Of a DNA stretch of 34,046 nucleotides, positions 14,034-22,955 are shown piece after piece. Every line of letters begins with the position of its first letter. Position 1 is the stretch's first letter. The stretch covers positions 1-34,046 of the forward strand of contig JAKACY010000004.1 of NCBI GenBank assembly GCA_021821025.1. The letters are read 5' to 3'. The DNA comes from Bacillota bacterium. GTDB taxonomy: Bacteria; Bacillota; Bacilli; Alicyclobacillales; SLC66. Both the position numbers and the translations under genes were made by a program. The notes under the pieces are model-generated. The model saw only the letters and a list, made by a program, of their open reading frames with translations, had not been told where the DNA came from and made no database searches.

Positions 14034-15011
14034 ATGATCCGCCAATTCAAAGCGATGGGGTCACAGTTTTTGTTGCGCTTGGATCCAAAGTCAGGCGATG
14101 TTCCTGCAGAACAAAACTTGAAAGCTATACTGAAGCGTTTGTCTGACGAGATTATGCGCCTTGAACTTGTGATGTCGCGTTTTCGTCCTGACAGTGAACT
14201 CATGCGGCTGAACCAGTCTCTTGGCGAATTTGTACGCATATCGGATGAGATGGCGTCCGTTTTGCGTATCGCGCAAAAATCTTATGTACTGACACATGGG
14301 GTGTTTGATCCACGAGTTCTGAGTTCTTTAGAGGATCTAGGATACGGAGGCGCACCCTTGCCATCTCATGAGTTTATAGAACAAAATAAAACGCGAGGGC
14401 GAGACGTGCGCAAGAGAACTGGAGCGCTTTTTACTTGGCGCGACAGTAACACCGTAAAGGTGAGTGAGTCGATCGATCTTGGCGGAATTGGGAAGGGCTA
14501 TACCGCAGACGCAGTGGCAGAGTGGATCGAACAATTTTGCCCAGATCAACTGTCGGGTTATATCGTTAACGCCGGAGGTGATATGGTTGTCAAGGGTGTT
14601 CAGCATTCTGGTGAACCGTGGTCTATCGGGATAGAGGACCCATTTAAGCCGGAACATTTGATCGCAGTCCTAAGTCCCGCACACAACCAGACAGCGGTAT
14701 GCACCAGCGCGGTGTGGAAACGCTCATGGGTAACTCAAGGCAGGCGAGTTCACCACCTCATCGATCCTAAGACGGGTACATCTGCGCATACCGGTATTGT
14801 TGCAGTGACTGTTTTAGCGGACAACGCGACGATTGCGGAAACGATTACAAAGTACATCCTGATAACAGGTGGAGTATCCGGAATTCAGGTACCCATCGAT
14901 CTATCGTACCTGATTATTTATGAGGACCAATCTGTTGCTATGTCTCCGTCGATGGTGAATCGTGTGACCTGGTTAGATAGAGAACAGCTTGCGCAAATTG
15001 AGATCCGTTGA
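14034..15011 (+). CDS. apbE: FAD:protein FMN transferase
   Basis: 325 residues. Family motifs are SRFRPDSELMRLN, VFDPRV, DLGGIGKGYTADAVAE, IVNAGGDMVVKG, HHLIDPKTG and the metal-site segment near ATIAETITK. ApbE cleaves FAD and attaches FMN to Thr/Ser of target proteins, normally outside the membrane. No clear Sec signal or lipobox is visible here, which is unusual for an exported ApbE; a cytoplasmic form is possible. It follows the ferric-reductase-like gene directly. No protein with the usual TGA[ST]x[ST] flavinylation motif is seen in the cluster, so the substrate is either elsewhere or atypical. Confidence 0.93.
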   Translation: MIRQFKAMGSQFLLRLDPKSGDVPAEQNLKAILKRLSDEIMRLELVMSRFRPDSELMRLNQSLGEFVRISDEMASVLRIAQKSYVLTHGVFDPRVLSSLEDLGYGGAPLPSHEFIEQNKTRGRDVRKRTGALFTWRDSNTVKVSESIDLGGIGKGYTADAVAEWIEQFCPDQLSGYIVNAGGDMVVKGVQHSGEPWSIGIEDPFKPEHLIAVLSPAHNQTAVCTSAVWKRSWVTQGRRVHHLIDPKTGTSAHTGIVAVTVLADNATIAETITKYILITGGVSGIQVPIDLSYLIIYEDQSVAMSPSMVNRVTWLDREQLAQIEIR

Positions 15012-15167
15012 ATCCTCATGCATATCTCTAAAATTTTCCTCCATTTTTAATACTTTTCCTCCCGTCCTCTGTTAGAATAGATTTCTGTGGCATGGATACC
15101 GAGTGAGTAAATCATGCCGTAGAATGACACACTAACATCGAGACTAAGAAGGAGGACATTGCCTTAT

Positions 15168-17078
15168 ATGCCTACTTTCGGGCAATGGATTCATCCCGTA
15201 CTGATCGTCTTATCGATCATCGCTATTTTTTTTGCTTTATTTAATTTTGGGAGCCTTAAAAAACTGCTGGTCGGTCACCCCATGCGATCGCGCGAGTTAC
15301 AATCCAGTCATACGAAGCTGTATTGGCTGATCGCTCTTCCTGTTCTCGCTGCTGATCTGTATTCATCAGTCGCTTATGGGCCCGAAGCGGGCATCACAGA
15401 GTTAGCACCTTTGGGGATTGATGCTAAATGGTTCATTTTGCCTATAACTGGTGCGACCGTGATCTTACTTGGCATGCTCATTACTTCCTATATCATGGGC
15501 GTCATAGCTTACCCAAATGGTGGGGGAGCCTATGCCATTGCAAAGGATAATTTTAAGCGCCCGATGATGTCTCTGATCGCTGCAAGTGCGTTGCTCGTTG
15601 ATTATATTCTTACAGTAGCTGTCTCTGTATCGTCTGGGATTCAAACTATGGGCTCTGCGTATCCTGCGCTTGTCCCACATGAAACGCTTTTGTCCATATT
15701 GTGCGTACTGATCATATTATTCGTGAATTTACGTGGTGTATCTGAATCTGCAAGTATATTTGCATGGCCTACGTTTTTCTTTATGGCATGTATGATTCTT
15801 CTGATCGCGACCGGCTTTGGAGACGAGGTGCGCCATGGTTTTGTACAACCGACCACCCCTCCTTTCGGCACTGTACCGCAGGCCTTAACAACGATGCTCT
15901 TGCTCAAAGCGTTTAGTTCGGCCTGCTCTGCCGTAACTGGGATTGAGACGATCTCGAACTCTGTTCCAATCTTTCGGGAGCCACAAAAACGTGGCGCGAT
16001 CAAAGCATATGTTGTGCTAGGTTTGATTACTGGAGTAACGCTCTTGGGATTTTCATACCACCTTTATGTCCAAGGTATATCTGTCAACCCCAATAACACA
16101 ATGTTGTCCCAATTGACCAGTTTGTACTTTGGGCATAGCATCGTATATCAAATCATCATGTGGTCTACTTTTCTCGTGTTGATACTGGCTGCCAATTCAA
16201 CCTTTACTGGATTTCCGCAGCTTGCAGCTCTGGTCGCAGCGGATAGTTTTCTGCCCCGGGCGCTGACATTCCGCGGCGATCGTCTCGGCTATTCCAACGG
16301 CATGATTGTGCTTGCGGCGTTGTCGACGCTACTCATCGAAGTGTTCAATGCCCAGACAAATGCCCTTATCCCTCTATATGCGATAGGCGTGTTTGTTGCG
16401 TTTACGGTTGCGCAAGTTGGGCTGACCAAAAGGTGGCTTCGCGTCAAAGGAAAGAATTGGACAGTCAAAGCAGCGATTAACTCATTTGGTGCCGTGGTTA
16501 CAGCTTTAGTGGCTGTTATTTTCGCCGTCACAAAATTCACGGGTGGAGCATGGATCGTGTTGATCGTATTGCCGCTGCTGATTCTCACTGCAGTTACGAT
16601 TCGCAAACACTATAATCAAATTGCCAACGAACTACGCATTGATCTGAGAACGATGCGCCCTGGTTCACACCGCGTGATCTCGATCGTGTTGATCTCCGGA
16701 ATAAACCGCGTCGTGCTAAACGCTATCTCGTTCGCGCAAAGTATTGATACAGACGCGATCGCGTTGTACATCGGGTTTAGCGATGAATCAATCGAACGTA
16801 TGGAGAAAAAATGGGAAGAGTGGGGTACACCCTGTCGCCTAGTAACCCTCAAGAGTGAATACCGCTCAGTACTTTACCCATTGGCGCGTTTTCTTCAGCG
16901 CCTTGAAACTTGGGAAGGCGGAAAGCCGGATCATATCCATGTGATGATCGCACAATTTATCCCTAAAAAGTGGTGGCATTATGCCTTGCACAATCAGACG
17001 TCTCTCCTGATCAGGGCGTGGCTCTTGCGCAACAAGGACGTGGCTATCACCACTCTGCCATATCATCTTCAGGATTGA
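15168..17078 (+). CDS. kimA: High-affinity potassium importer, KimA family
   Basis: About 636 residues: 12 TM helices (APC/KUP fold) then a cytoplasmic domain from about residue 480. Alignment from memory with Bacillus KimA is close throughout: SSVAYGPEAGI, YPNGGGAYAIAKDN, LLVDYILTVAVSVSSG, LRGVSESASI, LLLKAFSSACSAVTGIETISN and the C-terminal PKKWWHYALHNQTSLLIRAWLL / TTLPYH. It imports K+ with protons and is inhibited by c-di-AMP in Bacillus. The track TTG (15159) is too near AAGGAGG; ATG 15168 is chosen. It sits just upstream of the kdp operon. The ~90-base leader is too short for a ydaO c-di-AMP riboswitch. Confidence 0.93.
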   Translation: MPTFGQWIHPVLIVLSIIAIFFALFNFGSLKKLLVGHPMRSRELQSSHTKLYWLIALPVLAADLYSSVAYGPEAGITELAPLGIDAKWFILPITGATVILLGMLITSYIMGVIAYPNGGGAYAIAKDNFKRPMMSLIAASALLVDYILTVAVSVSSGIQTMGSAYPALVPHETLLSILCVLIILFVNLRGVSESASIFAWPTFFFMACMILLIATGFGDEVRHGFVQPTTPPFGTVPQALTTMLLLKAFSSACSAVTGIETISNSVPIFREPQKRGAIKAYVVLGLITGVTLLGFSYHLYVQGISVNPNNTMLSQLTSLYFGHSIVYQIIMWSTFLVLILAANSTFTGFPQLAALVAADSFLPRALTFRGDRLGYSNGMIVLAALSTLLIEVFNAQTNALIPLYAIGVFVAFTVAQVGLTKRWLRVKGKNWTVKAAINSFGAVVTALVAVIFAVTKFTGGAWIVLIVLPLLILTAVTIRKHYNQIANELRIDLRTMRPGSHRVISIVLISGINRVVLNAISFAQSIDTDAIALYIGFSDESIERMEKKWEEWGTPCRLVTLKSEYRSVLYPLARFLQRLETWEGGKPDHIHVMIAQFIPKKWWHYALHNQTSLLIRAWLLRNKDVAITTLPYHLQD

Positions 17079-17100
17079 TTAATATCATCAGCATAACATG

Positions 17101-17124
17101 GCGCTCCTGCTAGGGCGCTTTTTT
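17101..17124 (+). terminator. Intrinsic terminator after kimA
   Basis: GCGCTC and GGGCGC pair (one G-U) around the loop CTGCTA and are followed directly by six T residues, with another seven-T run a few bases on. This separates kimA from kdp transcription. Confidence 0.8.
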
Positions 17125-17137
17125 ATGCTTTTTTTAC
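17122..17137 (+). promoter_or_regulatory. KdpE-box-like operator
   Basis: TTTATGCTTTTTTTAC differs at one base from my recollection of the KdpE site of the E. coli kdpFABC promoter (TTTATACTTTTTTTAC). Its centre is about 64 bases before the predicted kdp start (from TATAAT 17182-17187), the same spacing as in E. coli. It overlaps the T-tract of the kimA terminator, so part of the match could be imposed by that. Encoded KdpE at 26726 is the likely binder. Confidence 0.55.
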
Positions 17138-17181
17138 GTTTAAGGGTTACTTCTTTACCCCATATTAACTCGTGGGGCTCT

Positions 17182-17187
17182 TATAAT
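17182..17187 (+). promoter_or_regulatory. -10 box of the kdp promoter
   Basis: A perfect TATAAT stands about 60 bases before the first small kdp gene. The -35 position (about 17159-17164) does not resemble TTGACA, as expected for an activator-dependent promoter. Confidence 0.6.
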
Positions 17188-17246
17188 CGACAGCATGTGA
17201 AAGATATTGCGCACAGAATGATCCCAAATTTTGAGGGGGGTAGGTC

Positions 17247-17330
17247 ATGGGAGATGTATATGCGATCGGCATGTTCGTGCTCGTGTTTGCGCTACTTTTC
17301 TGGTTGGTGCGATTATTTGACAAAGCGTAG
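17247..17330 (+). CDS. 27-residue membrane miniprotein heading the kdp operon
   Basis: Too short for the ORF track. It reads MGDVYAIGMFVLVFALLFWL then VRLFDKA: one TM helix and a short charged C terminus. A GGGGGGTAGG ribosome site precedes the ATG. It lies 13 bases before kdpF. I recall similar unannotated ~27-residue proteins ending in an R-[LF]-x-[DE]-[RK] pattern before kdpF in other Gram-positive kdp operons, but cannot verify that here. It could be an extra small subunit stabilising KdpA, like KdpF. The ORF 17098-17340 in the track is a different frame and spurious. Confidence 0.6.
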   Translation: MGDVYAIGMFVLVFALLFWLVRLFDKA

Positions 17331-17343
17331 GGGGATATAGCAC

Positions 17344-17421
17344 ATGGTGGTGTTGATTTTAATTTCTTTGGCATTGATGGTGTATCTAACATACGTCATT
17401 TTTAACCCAGAAAAATTTTAA
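17344..17421 (+). CDS. kdpF: KdpF, small subunit of the Kdp K+ pump
   Basis: Not in the ORF track. 25 residues: MVVLILISLALMVYLTYVIF followed by NPEKF. One TM helix ending in the N-x-E-x-F tail matches the KdpF family (E. coli ends NAEAF). GGGGATA precedes the ATG. KdpF stabilises the KdpABC complex in the membrane. It is located directly before kdpA, as in the usual kdpFABC order. Confidence 0.88.
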   Translation: MVVLILISLALMVYLTYVIFNPEKF

Positions 17422-17435
17422 GAGGAGTGAGTGCA

Positions 17436-19142
17436 TTGACTTTTTCTGGGGTCGTCGGAATCATAACTGTGGTTGCTTTGGTGCTAATCTTGAGCATCCC
17501 GCTTGGCGGCTATATCCATCGCGTCTTTACAGGAGAACGCAGTTGGTTTGAACCGATCTTCGCGCCATTTGAACGTCTATTGTACCGATTAATCGGCGTG
17601 AATCCGAAAGTAGAAATGGACTGGAAGGTCTATATCAAGTCCCTATTGATTCTGAACTTCGTCATGGCGCTGTTTGTTTACCTGGTTTTTCGCTTACAAG
17701 GCGTCTTGCCTCTTAACCCAGATGGAGTTCCAAGCATGAACTGGGCATTGGCCTTTAACACAGCGGCCAGCTTTGTCAGCAACACCAACTGGCAGAGCTA
17801 TGCAGGCGAATCATCCATGTCGTACCTTGGGCAGATGGTGGCGATCACCTATCTTCAGTTCACGACTGCGGCGACTGGCGTCGTGGCGGCGATTGCGTTT
17901 GTGCGAGGTGTCGTAGCCAATCGTTCAAGTTCACTTGGGAATTTTTGGATTGATTTAATCAAAGTGCATACGAGGCTGTTGTTGCCGCTAGCTGTTGTGC
18001 TCGCGATCGTATTTGTGGGACTCGGTGTACCAGAAACCCTGCAAGGTGCAGCGAGCGTACACACATTGCAGGGCGCTAGCCAAATCATTTCGAGAGGCCC
18101 CGTAGCTTCGTTAGAAGCGATCAAGCAGTTGGGGACAAATGGCGGAGGTTATTTTAATGCTAACTCCGCTCATCCGTTTGAAAACCCGAGTACCATCACG
18201 GATGTTCTACAGATTTTGGCGATGGCGCTCATCCCGACGGCCTTGATTGCGACGTTTGCTCGATTTATCAAAAACCGCAGGCAAGGTGTAGTGCTGTATG
18301 TCCTCCTTACTTCGACGCTGTTGATCGGTGCGTTTGTGGTGTATGCCAACGAGGCGATCGGCAACCCCATGTTGCATCATCTATTAGGGTTATCTGGGCC
18401 CAATATGGAAGGCAAGGAAGTCCGCTTCGGAGTCGGGCTATCTAGTTTATTTACGGCTGCAACGACGGCCTTCACCACAGGAGCCGTGAATAACATGCAC
18501 GACAGCTTGATGCCGATTTCTGGTTTGATTCCGCTGCTCTTTATGATGTTCAACACCGTTTTCGGGGGCATAGGTGCTGGCCTTCTCAACATCTTGATGT
18601 TTTTGGTCATCACCGTGTTTTTATCAGGGCTGATGGTTGGGAGAACGCCCGAGATATTTGGGAAAAAGATCGAGGCCAGAGAGATCAAACTGGCCACGGC
18701 GGCCATGCTCGTTCACCCATTTGTCATCCTGATCCCGACCGCGGTCGCGCTGGTTACGAAAGCTGGCACGTCGTCAATTCTCAATCCTGGCTTACATGGT
18801 CTCTCGGAGGTGTTGTACGCATTCACATCGGCGGCTGCTAATAACGGATCGGCATTTGCTGGCCTAAACGCCAATACGACATTTTACAATGTCTTGCTCG
18901 GGCTGGTTATCATGATAGGTCGGTACGTTTCGATTGTCGCCATGTTTGCGATGGCAGGATCTCTGGCTAAAAAAGCGGTGATTCCAGAAAGCGTTGGGAC
19001 ACTTCGCACAGATACGTATGCGTTTGGAGGTGTCTTCGTTGCGGTGGTTGTGATTGTGGGCGCGTTGACGTTTTTCCCTGCGCTGGCCATTGGGCCGATC
19101 GGTGAACACCTGCAGATGTGGGCAGGTCATCTCACTCGGTAG
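17436..19142 (+). CDS. kdpA: Potassium-transporting ATPase subunit A (K+ channel-like)
   Basis: About 568 residues, ten TM helices. The four filter-like repeats are visible: NTAASFVSNTNWQSYAGES, QLGTNGGGYFNANSAHPFEN, AFTTGAVNNMHDSLMPISG and FTSAAANNGSAFAGLNANT. The N-terminal IPLGGYIHRVFTGE is also conserved. KdpA selects and takes up K+ in the ATP-driven Kdp complex. The track uses GTG 17427, which is inside the SD AGAGGAG; TTG 17436 with eight-base spacing is more likely. Follows kdpF by 14 bases in one operon. Confidence 0.97.
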   Translation: MTFSGVVGIITVVALVLILSIPLGGYIHRVFTGERSWFEPIFAPFERLLYRLIGVNPKVEMDWKVYIKSLLILNFVMALFVYLVFRLQGVLPLNPDGVPSMNWALAFNTAASFVSNTNWQSYAGESSMSYLGQMVAITYLQFTTAATGVVAAIAFVRGVVANRSSSLGNFWIDLIKVHTRLLLPLAVVLAIVFVGLGVPETLQGAASVHTLQGASQIISRGPVASLEAIKQLGTNGGGYFNANSAHPFENPSTITDVLQILAMALIPTALIATFARFIKNRRQGVVLYVLLTSTLLIGAFVVYANEAIGNPMLHHLLGLSGPNMEGKEVRFGVGLSSLFTAATTAFTTGAVNNMHDSLMPISGLIPLLFMMFNTVFGGIGAGLLNILMFLVITVFLSGLMVGRTPEIFGKKIEAREIKLATAAMLVHPFVILIPTAVALVTKAGTSSILNPGLHGLSEVLYAFTSAAANNGSAFAGLNANTTFYNVLLGLVIMIGRYVSIVAMFAMAGSLAKKAVIPESVGTLRTDTYAFGGVFVAVVVIVGALTFFPALAIGPIGEHLQMWAGHLTR

Positions 19143-19177
19143 GACTTTGTTGCATGACATGAAAAGGGGAGTAAAAC

Positions 19178-21238
19178 GTGGCGAAAAGTTCTGTTACGAC
19201 CATGTCCGGCGCGATGGTCAGTCGTGCGATCGTGGATTCGTTTAAAAAATTAGACCCGAGAATCATGGTAAAAAGTCCAGTGATGTTCGTAGTCGAAGTC
19301 GGCTTCGTCATCACGCTATTACTCAGTTTTGATCCCAATCTGTTTGGCGGCAATTATGGGCCTCACTCTGGCGAGCGAGCATTTAACATCGTCGTTACGG
19401 TTATTCTGTTTATCACAGTTTTATTCGGAAATTTTGCCGAGGCGATCGCCGAGGGCAGAGGCAAGGCGCAGGCAGAATCGCTGCGAAAAGCTAAGACGGA
19501 CCTCTCGGCAAATCGTAAGAAGGCAGATGGGTCCTACGAGACTGTGGCCGCTACGACGCTGCGAAAAGACGATGTGGTTCGAGTTATCGCGGGAGAGATG
19601 ATTCCGGCTGATGGCGAGGTCATCCAGGGCCTCGGAAGTGTTGATGAATCAGCGATCACTGGTGAATCAGCGGCTGTTATTCGCGGCGCAGGCGGTGACT
19701 TCAGTTCTGTAACCGGAGGCACGAAGCTGTTATCCGATGAACTCATCATCAGGGTTACGGCGAATCCTGGGGAATCTTTTTTGGATAAGATGATCGGTCT
19801 CGTGGAAGGCGCAAGTCGCCAGAAGACGCCTAATGAGTTGGCCCTATCTGTGCTGTTGGCGGGACTTACGCTGATATTTTTAATCGTCGTCGATACGCTC
19901 GAGCCTATGGCCATCTATGTGCACGGAAAGATTGATGTCGCGACGCTCATCGCCCTTTTGGTGTGCCTGATCCCGACGACTATCGGCGCACTCTTATCGG
20001 CGATTGGCATCGCTGGGATGGATCGCGTGATCCGCTTTAACGTCATCGCCAAATCTGGTAAAGCCGTTGAGGCAGCTGGTGACGTCAATACCCTAATTCT
20101 TGACAAGACGGGGACGATTACGATCGGCAATCGCCTTGCCAGTGAGTTCGTTGCGGTGGGGAGACATACGGAGAAAGAGCTTATCGAGTTGGCCGTTCTA
20201 TCATCTTTGTTTGATGAAACCCCCGAAGGCAGATCGGTTGTAGATCTCGGGAAAGAAAAAGGCGTGTCGTTTGTTCGCGAAAAGTACCACGACGCTGAAA
20301 ATGTCGAATTTAGTGCAGACACGCGCATGAGCGGGCTGACTCTAGTCGATGGCACAATGGTTCGAAAAGGCGCGGTGGATGCGATTTCGCGCCACGTCAT
20401 AGAGCGCGGTGGATCCATTCCGGAAGATCTCAGAGAAAAGACAGACCGGATCGCGATGGAAGGTGGCACGCCACTAGCTGTCGTAAGGGAAAAAGAGATC
20501 TATGGTCTGATCTATTTGAAGGATATCGTGAAATCCGGCATGCGAGAGCGATTTGAAGAACTGCGGAAGATGGGGATCAAGACTGTGATGTGCACCGGCG
20601 ATAACCCCTTAACCGCTGCGACGATCGCCAAAGAAGCCGGTGTAGATGACTTTATCGCGGAAGCTAAACCTGAAGATAAGATGAGGCTCATCAAAGAAGA
20701 GCAGGCTTTGGGTAAACTTGTCGCGATGTCCGGTGACGGAACCAACGACGCGCCAGCGTTGGCGCAAGCAGACGTGGGGCTCGCGATGAACACAGGGACA
20801 CCGGCTGCAAAAGAGGCTGGCAATATGGTCGATCTTGATTCGGATCCCACGAAACTCATCGAAGTCGTATCGATCGGGAAGCAACTTCTGATCACGCGCG
20901 GTGCGATCACGACATTTTCGATTGCAAATGACGTGGCGAAGTACTTTGCGATCATCCCGGCAATCTTTCTCTACGTGCTACCGCAGCTTGGCGCGCTGAA
21001 TATCATGGCACTGACAAGCCAGCGGTCAGCGATCCTGTCGGCATTGATCTTTAACGCGGTCATCATCCCGCTGCTGATTCCGCTTGCGATGAAAGGCGTG
21101 AAGTACCGTCCCATGAGTGCAACCTCCATGCTCATGAGAAACATCTTGCTGTATGGGATCGGTGGAGTGATCGCTCCATTCGTGGGCATCAAGCTGATCG
21201 ACATCATCATCACATGGCTTGGTATGGCCAACATTTAG
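19178..21238 (+). CDS. kdpB: Potassium-transporting P-type ATPase subunit B
   Basis: 686 residues. P-type ATPase blocks are present in order: [14 protein letters not shown] (actuator TGES), [21 protein letters not shown] (TM4 region), [14 protein letters not shown] with phosphorylated Asp309, [10 protein letters not shown] (KdpB nucleotide-binding FSAxTRMSG), [13 protein letters not shown] and [22 protein letters not shown]. KdpB hydrolyses ATP to drive K+ from KdpA into the cell. GTG start after AAAAGGGGA. Full length and intact. Confidence 0.97.
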   Translation: MAKSSVTTMSGAMVSRAIVDSFKKLDPRIMVKSPVMFVVEVGFVITLLLSFDPNLFGGNYGPHSGERAFNIVVTVILFITVLFGNFAEAIAEGRGKAQAESLRKAKTDLSANRKKADGSYETVAATTLRKDDVVRVIAGEMIPADGEVIQGLGSVDESAITGESAAVIRGAGGDFSSVTGGTKLLSDELIIRVTANPGESFLDKMIGLVEGASRQKTPNELALSVLLAGLTLIFLIVVDTLEPMAIYVHGKIDVATLIALLVCLIPTTIGALLSAIGIAGMDRVIRFNVIAKSGKAVEAAGDVNTLILDKTGTITIGNRLASEFVAVGRHTEKELIELAVLSSLFDETPEGRSVVDLGKEKGVSFVREKYHDAENVEFSADTRMSGLTLVDGTMVRKGAVDAISRHVIERGGSIPEDLREKTDRIAMEGGTPLAVVREKEIYGLIYLKDIVKSGMRERFEELRKMGIKTVMCTGDNPLTAATIAKEAGVDDFIAEAKPEDKMRLIKEEQALGKLVAMSGDGTNDAPALAQADVGLAMNTGTPAAKEAGNMVDLDSDPTKLIEVVSIGKQLLITRGAITTFSIANDVAKYFAIIPAIFLYVLPQLGALNIMALTSQRSAILSALIFNAVIIPLLIPLAMKGVKYRPMSATSMLMRNILLYGIGGVIAPFVGIKLIDIIITWLGMANI

Positions 21239-21251
21239 GAGGACTAGCAAT

Positions 21252-21818
21252 ATGATAAACGTGTGGCGATCACTTCGATTTCTCGTGGTGTCCGTGGTGC
21301 TGTTGGGGGTCATTTATCCCGTTGTGATAACAGGTATTGGGCAGCTTGTTTTCCCGTTTCAGGCAAATGGCAGTATGGTTTCTCTAAATGGGCGCATCGT
21401 GGGCTCTGAGCTTATTGCACAGGCTGTCACGAGTCCGGGTTTGTTTCATCCGAGGCCGTCAGCTGTCAATTATGCGGCGAATGGTTCTGGCGGTTCTAAC
21501 CTAGGGTCCACCAATCCTGCGCTTGTCAAAGAAGTGCAAGCAAACATCGCGAATGTAGAGAAGCATAACCCGGGTACGCTAGTATCCTCCATCCCGACTT
21601 CAATGGTCGAATCATCAGGGTCTGGCCTCGATCCGGATATATCCATTCGTGACGCCATGATCCAGATACCGCGAATTGCAGCGGCGACAGGTTTGAGTCA
21701 AAGCGCATTAAAAAACCTGGTTGCTCACTACGAGCAAGGCCCTTTTCTCGGTATCTGGGGGCACTCGATGGTTAATGTGATGCAGCTCAATTTGGCAATC
21801 AAACGAGAGGCACAATGA
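21252..21818 (+). CDS. kdpC: Potassium-transporting ATPase subunit C
   Basis: 188 residues. One N-terminal TM helix (RSLRFLVVSVVLLGVIYPVVITGIGQLVFP) is followed by an exported domain with LFHPRPSAVNY, SGSGLDPDISIRDAMIQIPRIA and the C-terminal VNVMQLNLAI, all KdpC signatures. KdpC stabilises KdpB-KdpA coupling and ATP use. The track start 21219 lies inside kdpB; ATG 21252 follows AGGAGGACT at the right distance. Twelve bases separate it from kdpB. Confidence 0.96.
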   Translation: MINVWRSLRFLVVSVVLLGVIYPVVITGIGQLVFPFQANGSMVSLNGRIVGSELIAQAVTSPGLFHPRPSAVNYAANGSGGSNLGSTNPALVKEVQANIANVEKHNPGTLVSSIPTSMVESSGSGLDPDISIRDAMIQIPRIAAATGLSQSALKNLVAHYEQGPFLGIWGHSMVNVMQLNLAIKREAQ

Positions 21819-21839
21819 TCATGGGAACGAGTGGGACTG

Positions 21840-22955
21840 ATGAATGAGATTCAAGGAGCACCAAGCAAAAAGGGCCAACCGGGTTGGTTGAAACTCTTTA
21901 TCGGTGCAGCGCCTGGTGTAGGTAAAACATATAAGATGCTGCGTGAAGCCCATTCGCTTTTGGAGCGAGGGGCTGATGTGGTCGTAGGATATGTGGATGT
22001 GCACGATAGACCGGAGACAGCAAGTTTACTAGCTGGTCTTGAGCTTATCGCGCGCAGACAAGTTGCTTTTCGGGGCCGTGAGTTTGAGGAAATCGATGTG
22101 GATATGATCATCGCACGCCACCCTCAGGTGGTCGTGATTGATGAGTTGGCTCATAGCAATGTACCCGGATCTAAACACGGCAAACGATACATGGATGTAG
22201 AATATTTGATCGATCATGGCATTGATGTGTTGACTGCCGTGAACATTCAGCATATGGAACATGTGAGTAAAGAGGCGGAGCAGATTACGGGTGTTACCGT
22301 TCGTGAGATTATTCCAAATGAGTTTGTGAAGCGGGCCAATGAGATTGAGGTTATTGATGTCACGCCAGAGACGTTGCGTCAGCGTCTGCGCGATGGCAGC
22401 ATCTATCCTATGGAAAAGGTTGAACAAGCGTTAGAACATTTTTTTCGCTCATCTAATCTTTCTGCACTGCGGGAGCTTGCTTTGCGAGAAGTCGCGGATT
22501 CTGTGGATGAACGACTGCAGCAAACATTTGATCGCAGTAAAATTCCTGGGCCAGTTGGTGTCAGAGAGACGATTTTAGTATGCGTGAGTTATACTGTGCG
22601 TGCAGAGCGATTAATTCAAACGGGAAGGCGCGTCGCAGATCGCATGAAGGCAGATCTGATCATATTGACGGTGATTCCCCATCATCAGGAGTCGTCCAAG
22701 AAATCCCATGATGAGTTGAGCCACTTAGGGCAGCTGGCTGAGCGTTACCAAGCAAGGTATATGACAGAGCAGTTGCAAGATAGAAAGTTAGGCGCTGTTA
22801 TTATGGATGTGGCTGAAGCCCTAAGCGCGACGCAGATCGTGATCGGGCAGCCGCATAGAAGTCATAAATTCATGTTTTGGAGGGACAGTCCCGTCCGCTA
22901 TCTCCTGCATCATATCAAATATGCCGATCTTAGAATTGTTGGGTGGAAGGAATGA
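21840..22955 (+). CDS. kdpD: Stand-alone KdpD input-domain protein 1 (no kinase)
   Basis: About 371 residues. The N-terminal KdpD domain has the Walker A segment FIGAAPGVGKTYKML, VVVGYVDVHDR, VVIDELAHSNVPGSKHGKRY (Walker B/DELAH) and GIDVLTAVNIQHMEHV. Then come DVTPETLRQRL, LEHFFRSSNLSALRELALREVAD and a C-terminal Usp-like domain (ILVCVSYTVRAERLIQ...VIGQPHRSHKFMFW). No TM, GAF or kinase region follows, and the protein ends naturally with an ATGA overlap to the next gene. Short KdpD proteins are known in cyanobacteria and Deinococcus, but here a full-length kinase is also present. It probably binds nucleotide and modulates KdpD3. Start uncertain (GTG 21831 or ATG 21840). Confidence 0.9.
   Translation: MNEIQGAPSKKGQPGWLKLFIGAAPGVGKTYKMLREAHSLLERGADVVVGYVDVHDRPETASLLAGLELIARRQVAFRGREFEEIDVDMIIARHPQVVVIDELAHSNVPGSKHGKRYMDVEYLIDHGIDVLTAVNIQHMEHVSKEAEQITGVTVREIIPNEFVKRANEIEVIDVTPETLRQRLRDGSIYPMEKVEQALEHFFRSSNLSALRELALREVADSVDERLQQTFDRSKIPGPVGVRETILVCVSYTVRAERLIQTGRRVADRMKADLIILTVIPHHQESSKKSHDELSHLGQLAERYQARYMTEQLQDRKLGAVIMDVAEALSATQIVIGQPHRSHKFMFWRDSPVRYLLHHIKYADLRIVGWKE

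Noticed and set aside
15012-15167. ydaO/kimA c-di-AMP riboswitch upstream of kimA
   Set aside because: Leader is too short and the conserved ydaO blocks are not seen.
17098-17340. 80-residue plus ORF before kdpA
   Set aside because: It runs through the kimA terminator and kdp promoter in another frame from the 27-residue ORF; composition is not protein-like.
19915-20469. 184-residue minus-strand ORF inside kdpB, with neighbours at 19534-19914 and 20512-20955
   Set aside because: Antisense to an intact, motif-rich kdpB; low-complexity Ser/Pro composition of a shadow frame and no ribosome site.
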